Of a stretch of DNA of 64,000 nt, positions 17,964-26,410 are shown in pieces. The stretch is from Pseudomonas sp. NFR16 (lineage in GTDB: Bacteria; Pseudomonadota; Gammaproteobacteria; Pseudomonadales; Pseudomonadaceae). The stretch covers positions 1 to 64,000 of the forward strand of contig NZ_FNYJ01000006.1 in the NCBI RefSeq assembly GCF_900108875.1, read 5' to 3'. Positions within the stretch are counted from its first letter, which is position 1, and each line of letters starts with the position of its first letter. A model generated the notes under the pieces. It searched no databases and had not been told where the DNA came from. It worked only from the letters and a program-made list of their open reading frames with translations. The translations under genes were made by a program, and so were the position numbers.

Positions 17964-19322
17964 TTATGCGCCCGCGATCGTCGGGCTCTTGACCTGATTG
18001 AGGTCGCCAGCCCGTGCAGGTGCGATGCCTGCTTCAAATTCCGCACGGAAGTATTTGATCGCGCTGCCCAGAGGTTCCACGGCGCCCGGTGCGTGAGCGC
18101 AGAACGTCTTGCCTGGGCCGAGGAAGTTGACCAGCCCCAGCAGCGTCTCGATATCGCCCGGTTGACCCTGGCCTTTTTCGAGGGCGCGCAACATTTTCAC
18201 GCTCCATGGCAGACCGTCGCGGCAAGGGGTGCAGAAACCGCACGACTCCTGGGCGAAGAACTCTTCCATGTTGCGCAGCAGCGAAACCATGTTGACCTTG
18301 TCGTCCACCGCCATCGCAAGGCCTGTACCCATCCGGGTGCCGACCTTGGCCACGCCGCCAGCATAGAACTGGCAATCGAGGTGTTCAGGCAGAAGGAAAC
18401 CGGTACCGGCGCCGCCTGGCTGCCAGCACTTGAGCTTGTAGCCGTCACGCATGCCGCCTGCGTAGTCTTCGAACAGCTCGCGAGCGGGCAGGCCGAATGG
18501 CAGCTCCCAGATGCCCGGGTTCTTCACCTTGCCGGAGAAGCCCATCAGCTTGGTGCCGTGGTCTTCGCTGCCTTCGCGGGCGAGCGACTTGTACCAGTCG
18601 TTGCCGTTGTTGACGATGGCCGGGACGTTGCACAGGGTTTCGACGTTGTTCACGCAGGTCGGCTTGCCCCACACGCCGACGGCGGCAGGGAAGGGCGGCT
18701 TGGAGCGCGGGTTGGCGCGGCGGCCTTCCAGGGAGTTGATCAGTGCAGTCTCTTCACCGCAGATGTAACGCCCGGCGCCGGTGTGGACGAACAGCTCGAA
18801 ATCGAAGCCAGTGCCCAGGATGTTCTTGCCCAACAGACCCGCGGCCTTGGCTTCGGCCACGGCGCGATTCAGATGTTTGGCGGCGGTGACGTACTCGCCA
18901 CGCAGGAAGATGTAGCCGCGGTAGGCTTTCAGGGCGCGGGCACTGATGAGCATGCCTTCCACCAGCAGATGGGGCAGTTGCTCCATCAGCATGCGGTCTT
19001 TCCAGGTGTTCGGTTCCATCTCGTCCGCGTTGCACAGCAGGTAGCGGATATTCAGGGATTCGTCTTTGGGCATCAGGCCCCATTTCACACCCGTGGGAAA
19101 GCCTGCGCCGCCACGACCTTTGAGGCCGGAATCCTTGACCGACTGAACGATTTCGTCAGGCGATTGCTGGGCGAACGCTTTGCGGGCAGCGGCATAGCCG
19201 TCTTTGGCCACGTACTCGTCGAACCACACCGGCTCGCCGTCGTCGCGCAGACGCCAGGTCAGCGGGTGAGTTTCCGGCGTACGGGTAATCAGGTTGGCCG
19301 GGCCGAAGGAAGTGATGGTCAT
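17964..19322 (-). CDS. nuoF: NADH dehydrogenase I subunit F
   Basis: The 452-residue subunit is the NADH-oxidising site. The FMN-binding glycine-rich segment is GRGGAGFPTGVKW. The NADH/FMN motif is GAGRYICGEETALINSLEG. The N3 [4Fe-4S] cluster uses ESCGFCTPCRDG plus a later cysteine (KTFCAHAPG). It overlaps the nuoE stop by 4 bases. Confidence 0.97.
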   Translation of the reverse strand: MTITSFGPANLITRTPETHPLTWRLRDDGEPVWFDEYVAKDGYAAARKAFAQQSPDEIVQSVKDSGLKGRGGAGFPTGVKWGLMPKDESLNIRYLLCNADEMEPNTWKDRMLMEQLPHLLVEGMLISARALKAYRGYIFLRGEYVTAAKHLNRAVAEAKAAGLLGKNILGTGFDFELFVHTGAGRYICGEETALINSLEGRRANPRSKPPFPAAVGVWGKPTCVNNVETLCNVPAIVNNGNDWYKSLAREGSEDHGTKLMGFSGKVKNPGIWELPFGLPARELFEDYAGGMRDGYKLKCWQPGGAGTGFLLPEHLDCQFYAGGVAKVGTRMGTGLAMAVDDKVNMVSLLRNMEEFFAQESCGFCTPCRDGLPWSVKMLRALEKGQGQPGDIETLLGLVNFLGPGKTFCAHAPGAVEPLGSAIKYFRAEFEAGIAPARAGDLNQVKSPTIAGA

Positions 19323-19816
19323 ACGTAACCCTCCAGCAGCTGGGCAACGCCCGCCGGCTGCAGATTGCCGAAAGTATCGTCGTCGATCATGACCGCCGGT
19401 GCCTTGTCACAGTTGCCCAGGCAGCAGGCCGGCAGCAGCGTGAAACGGCCGTCGGCAGTGGTCTGGCCCAGGCCGATGCCCAGCTTGCTCTGGATTTCGC
19501 CGACGATGTCTTCGTGACCGGCGATGAAGCAGACCATGCTGTTGCAGACGCGGATGATGTGACGGCCAACCGGTTGACGGAAGATCTGGCTGTAGAACGT
19601 GGCTACGCCTTCAACGTCACTGGCCGGGATGCCCAGCACTTCGCCGATCGCATAGATGGCGCCGTCCGGCACCCAGCCGCGTTCTTTCTGAACGATCTTC
19701 AGGGCTTCGATGGACGCCGCGCGAGGGTCCTCGTAGTGATGCATTTCGTGCTCGATGGCCGAGCGCTCGGATTCGCTCAGGGCGAAACGGTCTGTCTGGA
19801 TAAGCGTGCTGTTCAT
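19319..19816 (-). CDS. nuoE: NADH dehydrogenase I subunit E
   Basis: The 165-residue thioredoxin-like subunit binds the off-path [2Fe-2S] cluster N1a. Cysteines are in CNSMVC and in CCLGNC near residue 130. It pairs with NuoF in the NADH-binding module. It begins 2 bases after the nuoCD stop. Confidence 0.97.
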   Translation of the reverse strand: MNSTLIQTDRFALSESERSAIEHEMHHYEDPRAASIEALKIVQKERGWVPDGAIYAIGEVLGIPASDVEGVATFYSQIFRQPVGRHIIRVCNSMVCFIAGHEDIVGEIQSKLGIGLGQTTADGRFTLLPACCLGNCDKAPAVMIDDDTFGNLQPAGVAQLLEGYV

Positions 19817-19818
19817 GC

Positions 19819-21600
19819 TTAGCGGTCCACGTCGGCCATAACGAAGTCGATACTACCCAGGTACGCGATCAAGTCCGCGACCATGCTGCCTTTGATCACC
19901 GAAGGGATCTGCTGCAGGTGCGGGTAGCTTGGGGTGCGAATCCGGGTACGGTAGCTCATGGTGCCGCCGTCGCTCGTCAGGTAATAACTGTTGATGCCCT
20001 TGGTCGCTTCGATCATCTGGAAGGATTCGTTGGCCGGCATGACCGGACCCCACGAAACCTGCAGGAAGTGCGTGATCAAGGTTTCGATGTGCTGCAGCGT
20101 GCGCTCTTTGGGCGGCGGCGTGGTCAGCGGATGGTCCGCTTTGTACGGGCCTTCCGGCATGTTGCGCAGGCACTGGTCGATGATCCTGATGCTCTGGCGC
20201 ATCTCTTCGACGCGGACCATGCAGCGGTCATAGGCATCGCCGTTGTGCCCCAGTGGCACTTCGAATTCGAAGTTCTCGTATCCGGAGTAAGGGCGTGCCT
20301 TGCGCAGGTCGAAGTCGCAGCCGGTCGAGCGCAGGCCGGCACCGGTGACGCCCCATTCCAGCGCTTCTTTGGTGTTGTAGGCGGCGACGCCGATGGTGCG
20401 CCCTTTCAGGATGCTGTTCTGCAGCGCAGCCTTGGTGTATTCGTCCAGGCGCTTGGGCAACCACTCGACGAAGTCCTTGACCAGTTTGTCCCAGCCGCGG
20501 GGCAGGTCATGTGCGACGCCACCGATGCGATACCAGGCCGGGTGCAGGCGGAAACCGGTGATCGCTTCGATCACCGTATAGGCTTTCTGCCGGTCGGTGA
20601 AGGTGAAGAACACCGGCGTCATGGCGCCCACGTCCTGAATGTAGGTCCCCAGGAACAGCAGGTGGCTGGTGATGCGGAAGAACTCGGCCATCATGATGCG
20701 GATGACATCGACCTTCTCGGGCACCTTGATGCCGGCCAGTTTCTCGACTGAAAGCACGTACGGCAGGTTGTTCATCACCCCGCCCAGGTAATCGATACGG
20801 TCGGTGTAGGGAATGAAGCTGTGCCAGGACTGACGCTCGGCCATCTTCTCGGCACCACGGTGGTGGTAGCCGATGTCCGGAACGCAATCGACGATCTCTT
20901 CACCGTCCAGTTGCAGCACGATGCGGAACGCACCGTGGGCCGAAGGGTGGTTCGGGCCCAGGTTGAGGAACATGTAGTCCTCGTTGGTCCCGGAACGCTT
21001 CATGCCCCAGTCTTCCGGACGGAAGCGCGCGGCTTCTTCTTCCAGTTGTTGCTTGGCCAGCGTCAGGCTGTACGGGTCGAATTCGGTGGCGCGGGCAGGG
21101 TAGTCCTTGCGCAGCGGGTGACCTTCCCAGGTCGGCGGCATCATGATGCGGCTCAGGTGCGGGTGACCCGGGAAATCGATCCCGAACATGTCCCACACTT
21201 CACGCTCGTACCAGTTGGCGTTCGGCCAGATGCTGGTGACGGTCGGCACGCTGAGGTCGCCCTCGGACAGCGCGACCTTGATCATCACGTCACTGTTACG
21301 TTCCACCGACAGCAGGTGGTAGAACACGGTGAAGTCAGCGTCCGGCAAGCCACGGCGCTTGGTACGCAAGCGTTCGTCAACGCCGTGCAGGTCGTACAGC
21401 ATCGAGTACGGCTTCGGCACATTGCGCAGGAACGTCAGGATTTCGAACAGTCTTGCACGCGCCACCCACAGCACCGGCATGCCGGTGACGGTGGACTGGG
21501 CGGTGAACGCCTCGGCGCCAAAACGGTTGTGGAGTTCAACGACGACATCTTGGTCGTCAGCCTTGTAAGGCGGGATGTACAGAGCGGTGTCTGCAGTCAT
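19819..21600 (-). CDS. nuoCD: NADH dehydrogenase I fused subunit C/D
   Basis: The 593-residue protein fuses the 30-kDa (NuoC, about 1-190) and 49-kDa (NuoD, about 200-593) subunits, as in E. coli and other Pseudomonas. The C part shows WYEREVWDMFGIDFPGHP, and the D part has NLGPNHPSAHGAFRIVLQLDGE cut at the fusion side by a short linker (EDWGMKRS). The NuoD part forms the quinone pocket with NuoB and NuoH. Confidence 0.97.
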   Translation of the reverse strand: MTADTALYIPPYKADDQDVVVELHNRFGAEAFTAQSTVTGMPVLWVARARLFEILTFLRNVPKPYSMLYDLHGVDERLRTKRRGLPDADFTVFYHLLSVERNSDVMIKVALSEGDLSVPTVTSIWPNANWYEREVWDMFGIDFPGHPHLSRIMMPPTWEGHPLRKDYPARATEFDPYSLTLAKQQLEEEAARFRPEDWGMKRSGTNEDYMFLNLGPNHPSAHGAFRIVLQLDGEEIVDCVPDIGYHHRGAEKMAERQSWHSFIPYTDRIDYLGGVMNNLPYVLSVEKLAGIKVPEKVDVIRIMMAEFFRITSHLLFLGTYIQDVGAMTPVFFTFTDRQKAYTVIEAITGFRLHPAWYRIGGVAHDLPRGWDKLVKDFVEWLPKRLDEYTKAALQNSILKGRTIGVAAYNTKEALEWGVTGAGLRSTGCDFDLRKARPYSGYENFEFEVPLGHNGDAYDRCMVRVEEMRQSIRIIDQCLRNMPEGPYKADHPLTTPPPKERTLQHIETLITHFLQVSWGPVMPANESFQMIEATKGINSYYLTSDGGTMSYRTRIRTPSYPHLQQIPSVIKGSMVADLIAYLGSIDFVMADVDR

Positions 21601-21637
21601 AGGTCTCGATCGCTATCGGTCAACGTACAGAATGAAC

Positions 21638-21673
21638 CCAGGTTCAGGCTTCTTTTTGTAAAAGAAAACCTGG
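21638..21673 (-). other. Hairpin in the nuoB-nuoCD spacer
   Basis: The 74-base gap after nuoB contains ccaggtt / aacctgg arms enclosing a second nested pair (cttttt / aaaagaa region). On the coding strand it lies directly behind the nuoB stop. It could stabilise or process the message. No T run follows, so it is not a standard terminator. Confidence 0.4.
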
Positions 21674-21674
21674 A

Positions 21675-22349
21675 TCAGACTTCGTCGGGGCTGCGCAGGT
21701 TTGTGACCTGAATACGCTGTTCGCGGCGCTGTTCCTTCTGCGACGGCATCTCGGCGCGGTACACGCCTTGGTCGCCGACGACCCAGGAAAGAGGGCGACG
21801 CTCCTGGCCAATGGATTCCTGCAACAGCATCAGGCCTTGCAGAAATGCCTCTGGACGGGGCGGACAGCCGGGCACGTAGACATCCACAGGCAGGAACTTG
21901 TCCACGCCCTGCACAACGGAATAGATGTCGTACATGCCACCGGAGTTGGCGCACGAACCCATGGAGATGACCCATTTAGGCTCGAGCATTTGCTCGTAGA
22001 GACGCTGGATGATCGGCGCCATCTTGATGAAGCAGGTACCGGCAATAACCATGAAATCCGCCTGACGCGGCGATGCCCGGATCACTTCGGCGCCGAAGCG
22101 CGCGATGTCGTGGGGCGCCGTGAAGGCGGTGGTCATTTCCACGTAGCAGCAGGACAGACCGAAGTTGTACGGCCAAAGGGAGTTTTTGCGACCCCAGTTG
22201 ACGGCACCGCTCAGCACGTCCTCGAGCTTGCCCATGAAGATGTTTTTGTGGACTTGATCTTCTAACGGATCGGAAACGGTTTCCCGTTCGCCGATGGGGT
22301 ACTGCTCGTTAGGAGCATCCGGGTCGATCCTGGTGAGATTGTATTGCAT
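21675..22349 (-). CDS. nuoB: NADH dehydrogenase I subunit B
   Basis: The 224-residue subunit ligates the terminal N2 [4Fe-4S] cluster next to the quinone site, with the tandem cysteines of GLSCCYVEM and further ones in GSCANSG and PGCPPRPE. I choose ATGCAATACAAT as start: it has GAGG at the right distance, lies 10 bases after nuoA and gives the usual N-terminus. A TTG two codons earlier is possible. Confidence 0.96.
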   Translation of the reverse strand: MQYNLTRIDPDAPNEQYPIGERETVSDPLEDQVHKNIFMGKLEDVLSGAVNWGRKNSLWPYNFGLSCCYVEMTTAFTAPHDIARFGAEVIRASPRQADFMVIAGTCFIKMAPIIQRLYEQMLEPKWVISMGSCANSGGMYDIYSVVQGVDKFLPVDVYVPGCPPRPEAFLQGLMLLQESIGQERRPLSWVVGDQGVYRAEMPSQKEQRREQRIQVTNLRSPDEV

Positions 22350-22359
22350 TGCCAAAGCC

Positions 22360-22773
22360 TCATTGTTTTAGCTTCGCCTGCCGGTTACGACGACCAACGG
22401 GAGCCCAATCGAGCGCCCCTACCCGCCATAGGTAGACAAGACCTGCCAACAGAATTGCTATGAAAACGAGAGCTTCGGCGAAGCCGGTCCAGCCACTTTC
22501 GCGGACGGACACAGACCAGGCGTACAGAAAGAGGGCTTCGATATCGAAAATCACGAACAGCATCGCGACCAGATAGAATTTTGCGGAGAGCCGCAGGCGG
22601 GCGCCGCCTGTAGGCAGCATGCCGGATTCGAACGGCTCGTTCTTGCTGCGGCCCCAGGCTTTGGAACCCAGCAGGCTGGAGAGGCCGAGCATGAAGGCAC
22701 AGAGGCCGATGACGCCCAAAAGGAAAATGGCGAAGCCCCAGTTGTGGGCAATCAAACCTGTCGATTCGGGCAT
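22360..22773 (-). CDS. nuoA: NADH dehydrogenase I subunit A
   Basis: The 137-residue membrane subunit has three helices. The first loop (KNEPFESGMLPTGGARLRLSAKFYLVAMLFVIFDIE) contains the acidic residues and the cysteine-loop position used in the active/deactive switch of the family. It is the first gene of the nuo operon. Confidence 0.96.
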   Translation of the reverse strand: MPESTGLIAHNWGFAIFLLGVIGLCAFMLGLSSLLGSKAWGRSKNEPFESGMLPTGGARLRLSAKFYLVAMLFVIFDIEALFLYAWSVSVRESGWTGFAEALVFIAILLAGLVYLWRVGALDWAPVGRRNRQAKLKQ

Positions 22774-22862
22774 GCTGGCAGTCCTTAACAGAGAGCAAAG
22801 GTCTCTGAGCTTGAAAAGAAGTAGAAGCAGTGACGATATGTCGCAGTGCGATCAATTCCGGG

Positions 22863-22891
22863 ATTTTATGTGCAAAAGGTGGGCAAGTAAA
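22863..22891 (-). promoter_or_regulatory. Candidate sigma-70 promoter of nuo operon
   Basis: On the minus strand, tttact (-35, 22886-22891) and taaaat (-10, 22863-22868) are separated by 17 bases, which would start transcription about 80 bases before nuoA. Four and five of six bases match the consensus. Confidence 0.45.
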
Positions 22892-23029
22892 TTTTCTGCA
22901 TCAAATTTATTCGTAGGATTAATGAGATAAGTCATGGTTTTGGTGCGCGGGGCCTGATGGGACGGGCATTAGGGGCCGTTTTGTTAATTATGTTTCACAC
23001 CCGCGGTAATGAAAGTCGTGGTCATCGAA

Positions 23030-23044
23030 TGATAATTAATATCA
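23030..23044. promoter_or_regulatory. Fur-box-like palindrome upstream of nuo
   Basis: The sequence tgataattaatatca fits the 7-1-7 Fur pattern TGATAAT-n-ATTATCA at 13 of 14 positions. It is embedded in a perfect 19-base palindrome (aatgata-attaa-tatcatt, 23028-23046). It lies between the aceA terminator and nuoA, about 140 bases upstream of the candidate nuo -35. Regulation of the iron-rich complex I by Fur is inference. Confidence 0.5.
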
Positions 23045-23216
23045 TTTGAGCACCTTTATGCATCTGTCACTGCGCTGTGACAAAGTTGGCCTTAATGCTG
23101 GCCGTTGAATGGCGAGATATATGGGGCTCAGGTTAATTAACTTGCGCGGGTTGATTCGATGTGCCTATCAGATAACGGTTGACTGCTTAGGTCGATCGTT
23201 GCTTCTGCGTCCCAAA

Positions 23217-23244
23217 CAGAAAGCCGCCCGAAGGCGGCTTTCTG
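23217..23244 (-). terminator. Terminator of aceA
   Basis: A 12-bp stem (cagaaagccgcc / ggcggctttctg) with a cgaa/ttcg loop lies 17 bases after the aceA stop. The T-rich part is partly inside the stem, and gtttggg follows on the minus strand. Confidence 0.75.
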
Positions 23245-23261
23245 GTAATTGCGTAGAGCGC

Positions 23262-24587
23262 TTAGTGAAACTGCTCTTCTTCCGTCGACCCGGTCAATGC
23301 GGTCACCGAGGACTGACCGCCCTGGATCACGGTGGTCATGTCGTCGAAGTAGCCGGTGCCCACTTCCTGCTGGTGCGCCACAAACGTATAGCCCTTCGCC
23401 GCATCGGCGAACTCCTGCTCCTGAAGCTTCACGTAGGCCGTCATGTCGTTGCGAGCGTAGTCGTGCGCCAGGTTGAACATGCTGTGCCACATGTTATGGA
23501 TGCCTGCCAGCGTGATGAACTGGTGCTTGTAGCCCATCGCCGACAGCTCGCGCTGGAATTTGGCGATGGTCGCGTCGTCCAGGTTCTTCTTCCAGTTGAA
23601 GGAAGGTGAGCAGTTGTAGGACAGCAGTTGGTCCGGGTATTCCTTTTTGATTGCTTCGGCGAAGCGGCGGGCTTCGTCCAGATCCGGTTTGGCGGTTTCA
23701 CACCAGATCAGGTCTGCATAAGGCGCGTATGCCAGGCCACGGGCGATGGCCTGATCCAGACCCGCGCGCACTTTATAGAAGCCTTCGGGCGTTCGGGTGC
23801 CGGTCACGAACGGTTTGTCATACGGATCGCAGTCGGACGTCAGCAAGTCGGCGGCGTTGGCGTCGGTGCGCGCCAGGATGATCGTCGGCACCCCCGCAAC
23901 GTCGGCGGCCAGTCGTGCTGCCACCAGCTTCTGCACCGCTTCCTGAGTCGGGACCAGCACCTTGCCGCCCATGTGGCCGCATTTCTTCACCGAAGCCAGC
24001 TGGTCTTCGAAATGCACGCCGGCAGCGCCCGCTTCGATCATGCTCTTCATCAGTTCGTAAGCGTTCAGCACACCGCCAAAGCCGGCTTCGGCGTCAGCCA
24101 CGATCGGCGCGAAATAGTCGATATACCCTTCGTCACCTGGGTTCTTGCCGGCTTTCCACTGGATCTGGTCGGCGCGACGGAATGAGTTATTGATGCGCTT
24201 GACCACGGTCGGAACCGAATCCACCGGGTACAGCGACTGATCGGGGTACATCGACTCCGCAGAGTTATTGTCGGCGGCCACCTGCCAGCCCGACAGATAG
24301 ATCGCCTGAATCCCGGCCTTGACCTGTTGCACCGCTTGACCGCCGGTCAGGGCGCCCATGCAGTTGACGAAGTCTTTGTCGGGACGGAAGGACGGCTTGG
24401 CGCCTTGAGTCACCAGATTCCAGAGCTTTTCAGCGCCCATTTTCGCCAGTGTATGTTCAGGCTGGATCGAGCCACGCAGGCGGACGACGTCAGCAGCGGA
24501 GTAGGTGCGGGTTACGCCTTTCCAGCGTGGATTCTCGGCCCAGTCTTTCTCGATGGCTGCAATTTGTTGTTCGCGTGTCAGTGCCAT
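23262..24587 (-). CDS. aceA: Isocitrate lyase
   Basis: The 441-residue enzyme splits isocitrate into glyoxylate and succinate, the first step of the glyoxylate shunt needed for growth on acetate and fatty acids. The signature KKCGHM with catalytic Cys203 is intact. The start ATGGCACTGACACG is preceded by GAGG; the longer frame upstream has no support. Length matches the E. coli-type enzyme. Upstream are a candidate promoter and two long palindromes that fit the carbon-flux regulator RccR. It has its own terminator, so it is not part of the nuo operon. Confidence 0.97.
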   Translation of the reverse strand: MALTREQQIAAIEKDWAENPRWKGVTRTYSAADVVRLRGSIQPEHTLAKMGAEKLWNLVTQGAKPSFRPDKDFVNCMGALTGGQAVQQVKAGIQAIYLSGWQVAADNNSAESMYPDQSLYPVDSVPTVVKRINNSFRRADQIQWKAGKNPGDEGYIDYFAPIVADAEAGFGGVLNAYELMKSMIEAGAAGVHFEDQLASVKKCGHMGGKVLVPTQEAVQKLVAARLAADVAGVPTIILARTDANAADLLTSDCDPYDKPFVTGTRTPEGFYKVRAGLDQAIARGLAYAPYADLIWCETAKPDLDEARRFAEAIKKEYPDQLLSYNCSPSFNWKKNLDDATIAKFQRELSAMGYKHQFITLAGIHNMWHSMFNLAHDYARNDMTAYVKLQEQEFADAAKGYTFVAHQQEVGTGYFDDMTTVIQGGQSSVTALTGSTEEEQFH

Positions 24588-24852
24588 GGGGGTAAACCTC
24601 GTCGCTTGGTCTTGTGGGTCTTGAGGTGAAGCGCCTTGCTCCGCCGGGGGGCCTTGCATTTATTCAAGGCGCACTTATGGCTGCTCACTGGACAGGAAAG
24701 CATGTGGATTGCCTGAATTCTTTTCGCGGTCACGGTGGTGAAGCGATGACGCCGCCTTTTGGGCGAAAATGATACAAACCGGCTCAATCTGGTTGAGTTT
24801 GAGCGCGATCATGAGGCGTTCTGTAGCGCCTCCTGTCAGTGGGAGCGAGGTC

Positions 24853-24881
24853 ATCATGCCTCGGCATTTTCGCCTCGTCAA
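24853..24881 (-). promoter_or_regulatory. Candidate aceA promoter
   Basis: On the minus strand, ttgacg (24876-24881) and catgat (24853-24858) are 17 bases apart. The -35 lies seven bases from the proximal palindromic operator, a position suited to repression. It implies a leader of about 260 bases before aceA, in which I see no gene. Confidence 0.4.
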
Positions 24882-24887
24882 ACACTT

Positions 24888-24913
24888 TGTAGTGCTTTTT
24901 TATTCGTACTACA
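24888..24913. promoter_or_regulatory. Proximal TGTAGT/ACTACA operator of aceA
   Basis: tgtagtgc (24888-24895) and gtactaca (24906-24913) form an inverted repeat with 7 of 8 positions matching. It abuts the candidate -35 of aceA and shares its half-site with the palindrome at 25011-25038. RccR, a KDPG-responsive RpiR-family regulator, is known to act on aceA in P. fluorescens through a long pseudo-palindrome. I did not verify the exact consensus. Confidence 0.5.
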
Positions 24914-25010
24914 TTATTCGTCGAAAACGACTCGCCAGTCAGATTCGGGCTTTGAGGTCCAGATCGCACAAGTCAGCTACAGGACTGGGCGGTCACGGGA
25001 TGAAGGGAAT

Positions 25011-25038
25011 TATGTAGTGCGTAAATGCGCACTACATA
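25011..25038. promoter_or_regulatory. Distal 28-base palindrome upstream of aceA
   Basis: This is a perfect inverted repeat of 11 bases (tatgtagtgcg / cgcactacata) with a 6-base centre. It is about 124 bases, center to center, from the proximal operator, so two bound regulators could interact by looping. A 28-base RccR site at aceA has been described in P. fluorescens; identity with this one is inference. Confidence 0.55.
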
Positions 25039-25137
25039 GCAGGCTGGAAATGGATCGATTGCATCGCAGGAAGACCAGCTTTTGCTATGCCGGATAATCC
25101 AGCCGCATCGCTGTGGAAGTGAGCTTGCTCAAGAAAA

Positions 25138-25436
25138 GGTCGGTACATCCGTTGGAGGTGCGGTGACAGGTAGTCAGTCCTCGCGAGCAAGCTCGCTCCC
25201 TCGGGATTTGTGTCTGACTGGAGGGTTGGGGAGCCTGGAGATCTTGTGGGAGTGAGCCACAGGCTTTGAAGCCGCTTCGATCAACGGCCTGATACCCGAT
25301 GCCTTCCCGGCTGAAGCCGGTGCTATGAAAAGCTTGCCTTGTCTGTAGGACCGGCTTCAGCCGGGAAGAGGCCGGTGCATCCGCTGGAGATGCTGTGACA
25401 GGTCGTCAGTCATCGCGAGCAAGCTCACTCCTACAG
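25138..25436. repeat. Intergenic repeat cluster (REP-type)
   Basis: Two 62-base near-identical units lie in direct orientation at 25138-25199 and 25370-25431. Each ends in the palindromic Pseudomonas repeat cgcgagcaagctc(g/a)ctcc. Between them is an inverted pair of another repeat, ccttcccggctgaagccggt (25302-25321) and accggcttcagccgggaag (25350-25368). No gene is seen between the aceA regulatory region and 25536. Elements of this kind are common in P. fluorescens/syringae intergenic DNA. Confidence 0.75.
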
Positions 25437-25535
25437 GTTTGAGTCCCAGCTCGGATGCCAGGTAATGCCGCAGCATTCGGATGAGAGCGTCAGCTTAGAC
25501 GCCGGTGATGCTGCAACATCCCGGTGGGTGTGGGG

Positions 25536-26324
25536 TCAATCGAGGCTGTCGACTTTCACGCGCAGGGTCATGTCGTCCCGGCCTTGAGTGGAATAGCGCT
25601 GTGTTACCCCCTGTTCGTTGGCGCGGGACTGATCGCTCACCCCGGCCAGGGTGATCCATTCACCCAGTCGACCGCTGACCTGAGTGTCGGTGCTCTGCAC
25701 CTTGATGGCGTCGGCGCGCTGTTGGCTCATGCGGTCGTTGTTGGTGGTGATGCTCAGGTGAACGGTGTCGCCGCTGACGTTGGCGGTGACGTAGAAACCT
25801 TGTGTCACGTTGCGATATTGCGTGTTCGTCTGCGGGTAGCCATAGCCGTCCGACTGCACGGTGGTGATGGGAATGCTCTGGCCCACCTGAATCAGTGCGG
25901 GCGTGCCCTCGTTGGCCTGAACCTGTTGCTGGCCGCCGTCACGGCTGGCCGTGCCGTAGTTGATGATGCGCGTCTGACCGTTGACGCCGGTGCGGCCGTT
26001 TTGCGACCGAACGGTGCCGTTGACCGAATAACCCTGATCGTTCTGCACAGTGCTGTCGCTGGTGTCGACCGTGATCAGCAGGCGCCTCGGCGCGGTGTCC
26101 AGTTGAGACAGCAGGTCGCGCAACTCACTGATCTTGCCCGGCTCGGCGTTGACGATCAGCTTGTTGCCGTAAGCATTGACGGTGCCTTCGTTGCCCAGAA
26201 AGGATTTCACCGTCGGCATCAGGTCATCGCTGGTGCGATTGTTCAGGGGGATGACTTCAGTGGCGGCAACTGCCGCGAAGCTGCAAGCCAACAGCATTGA
26301 AGCGAGCAGGGTGCGTAACGACAT
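25536..26324 (-). CDS. Secreted protein with secretin N-terminal-type domain
   Basis: The 262-residue protein begins with a signal peptide (cleavage near AVA-ATEV). It then has a module like the N1 domains of secretins (EVIPLNNRTSDDLMPTVKSFL through ISELRDLLSQLDTAPRRLLITVDT), the repeated ring-forming unit of type II and III secretion channels. The rest is beta-rich and polar (QVSGRLGEWITLAGV) and resembles part of the secretin body, but it is far too short for a complete channel. No secretion genes are nearby. It may be an orphan periplasmic protein; its function is unknown. Confidence 0.75.
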   Translation of the reverse strand: MSLRTLLASMLLACSFAAVAATEVIPLNNRTSDDLMPTVKSFLGNEGTVNAYGNKLIVNAEPGKISELRDLLSQLDTAPRRLLITVDTSDSTVQNDQGYSVNGTVRSQNGRTGVNGQTRIINYGTASRDGGQQQVQANEGTPALIQVGQSIPITTVQSDGYGYPQTNTQYRNVTQGFYVTANVSGDTVHLSITTNNDRMSQQRADAIKVQSTDTQVSGRLGEWITLAGVSDQSRANEQGVTQRYSTQGRDDMTLRVKVDSLD

Positions 26325-26410
26325 CGGTGAGTTCTCCGCGAGGGCACATCAAAGCAGTGAGTTTGCCAGTTTGTCGGCCTGGACATGACCAAATTGAATC
26401 GCAGACAGCA

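Noticed and set aside
23030..23044. ANR/FNR box upstream of nuo
   Set aside because: An ANR box needs TTGAT-N4-ATCAA. Here the TGAT/ATCA arms are 7 bases apart, and the match to the Fur pattern is much better.
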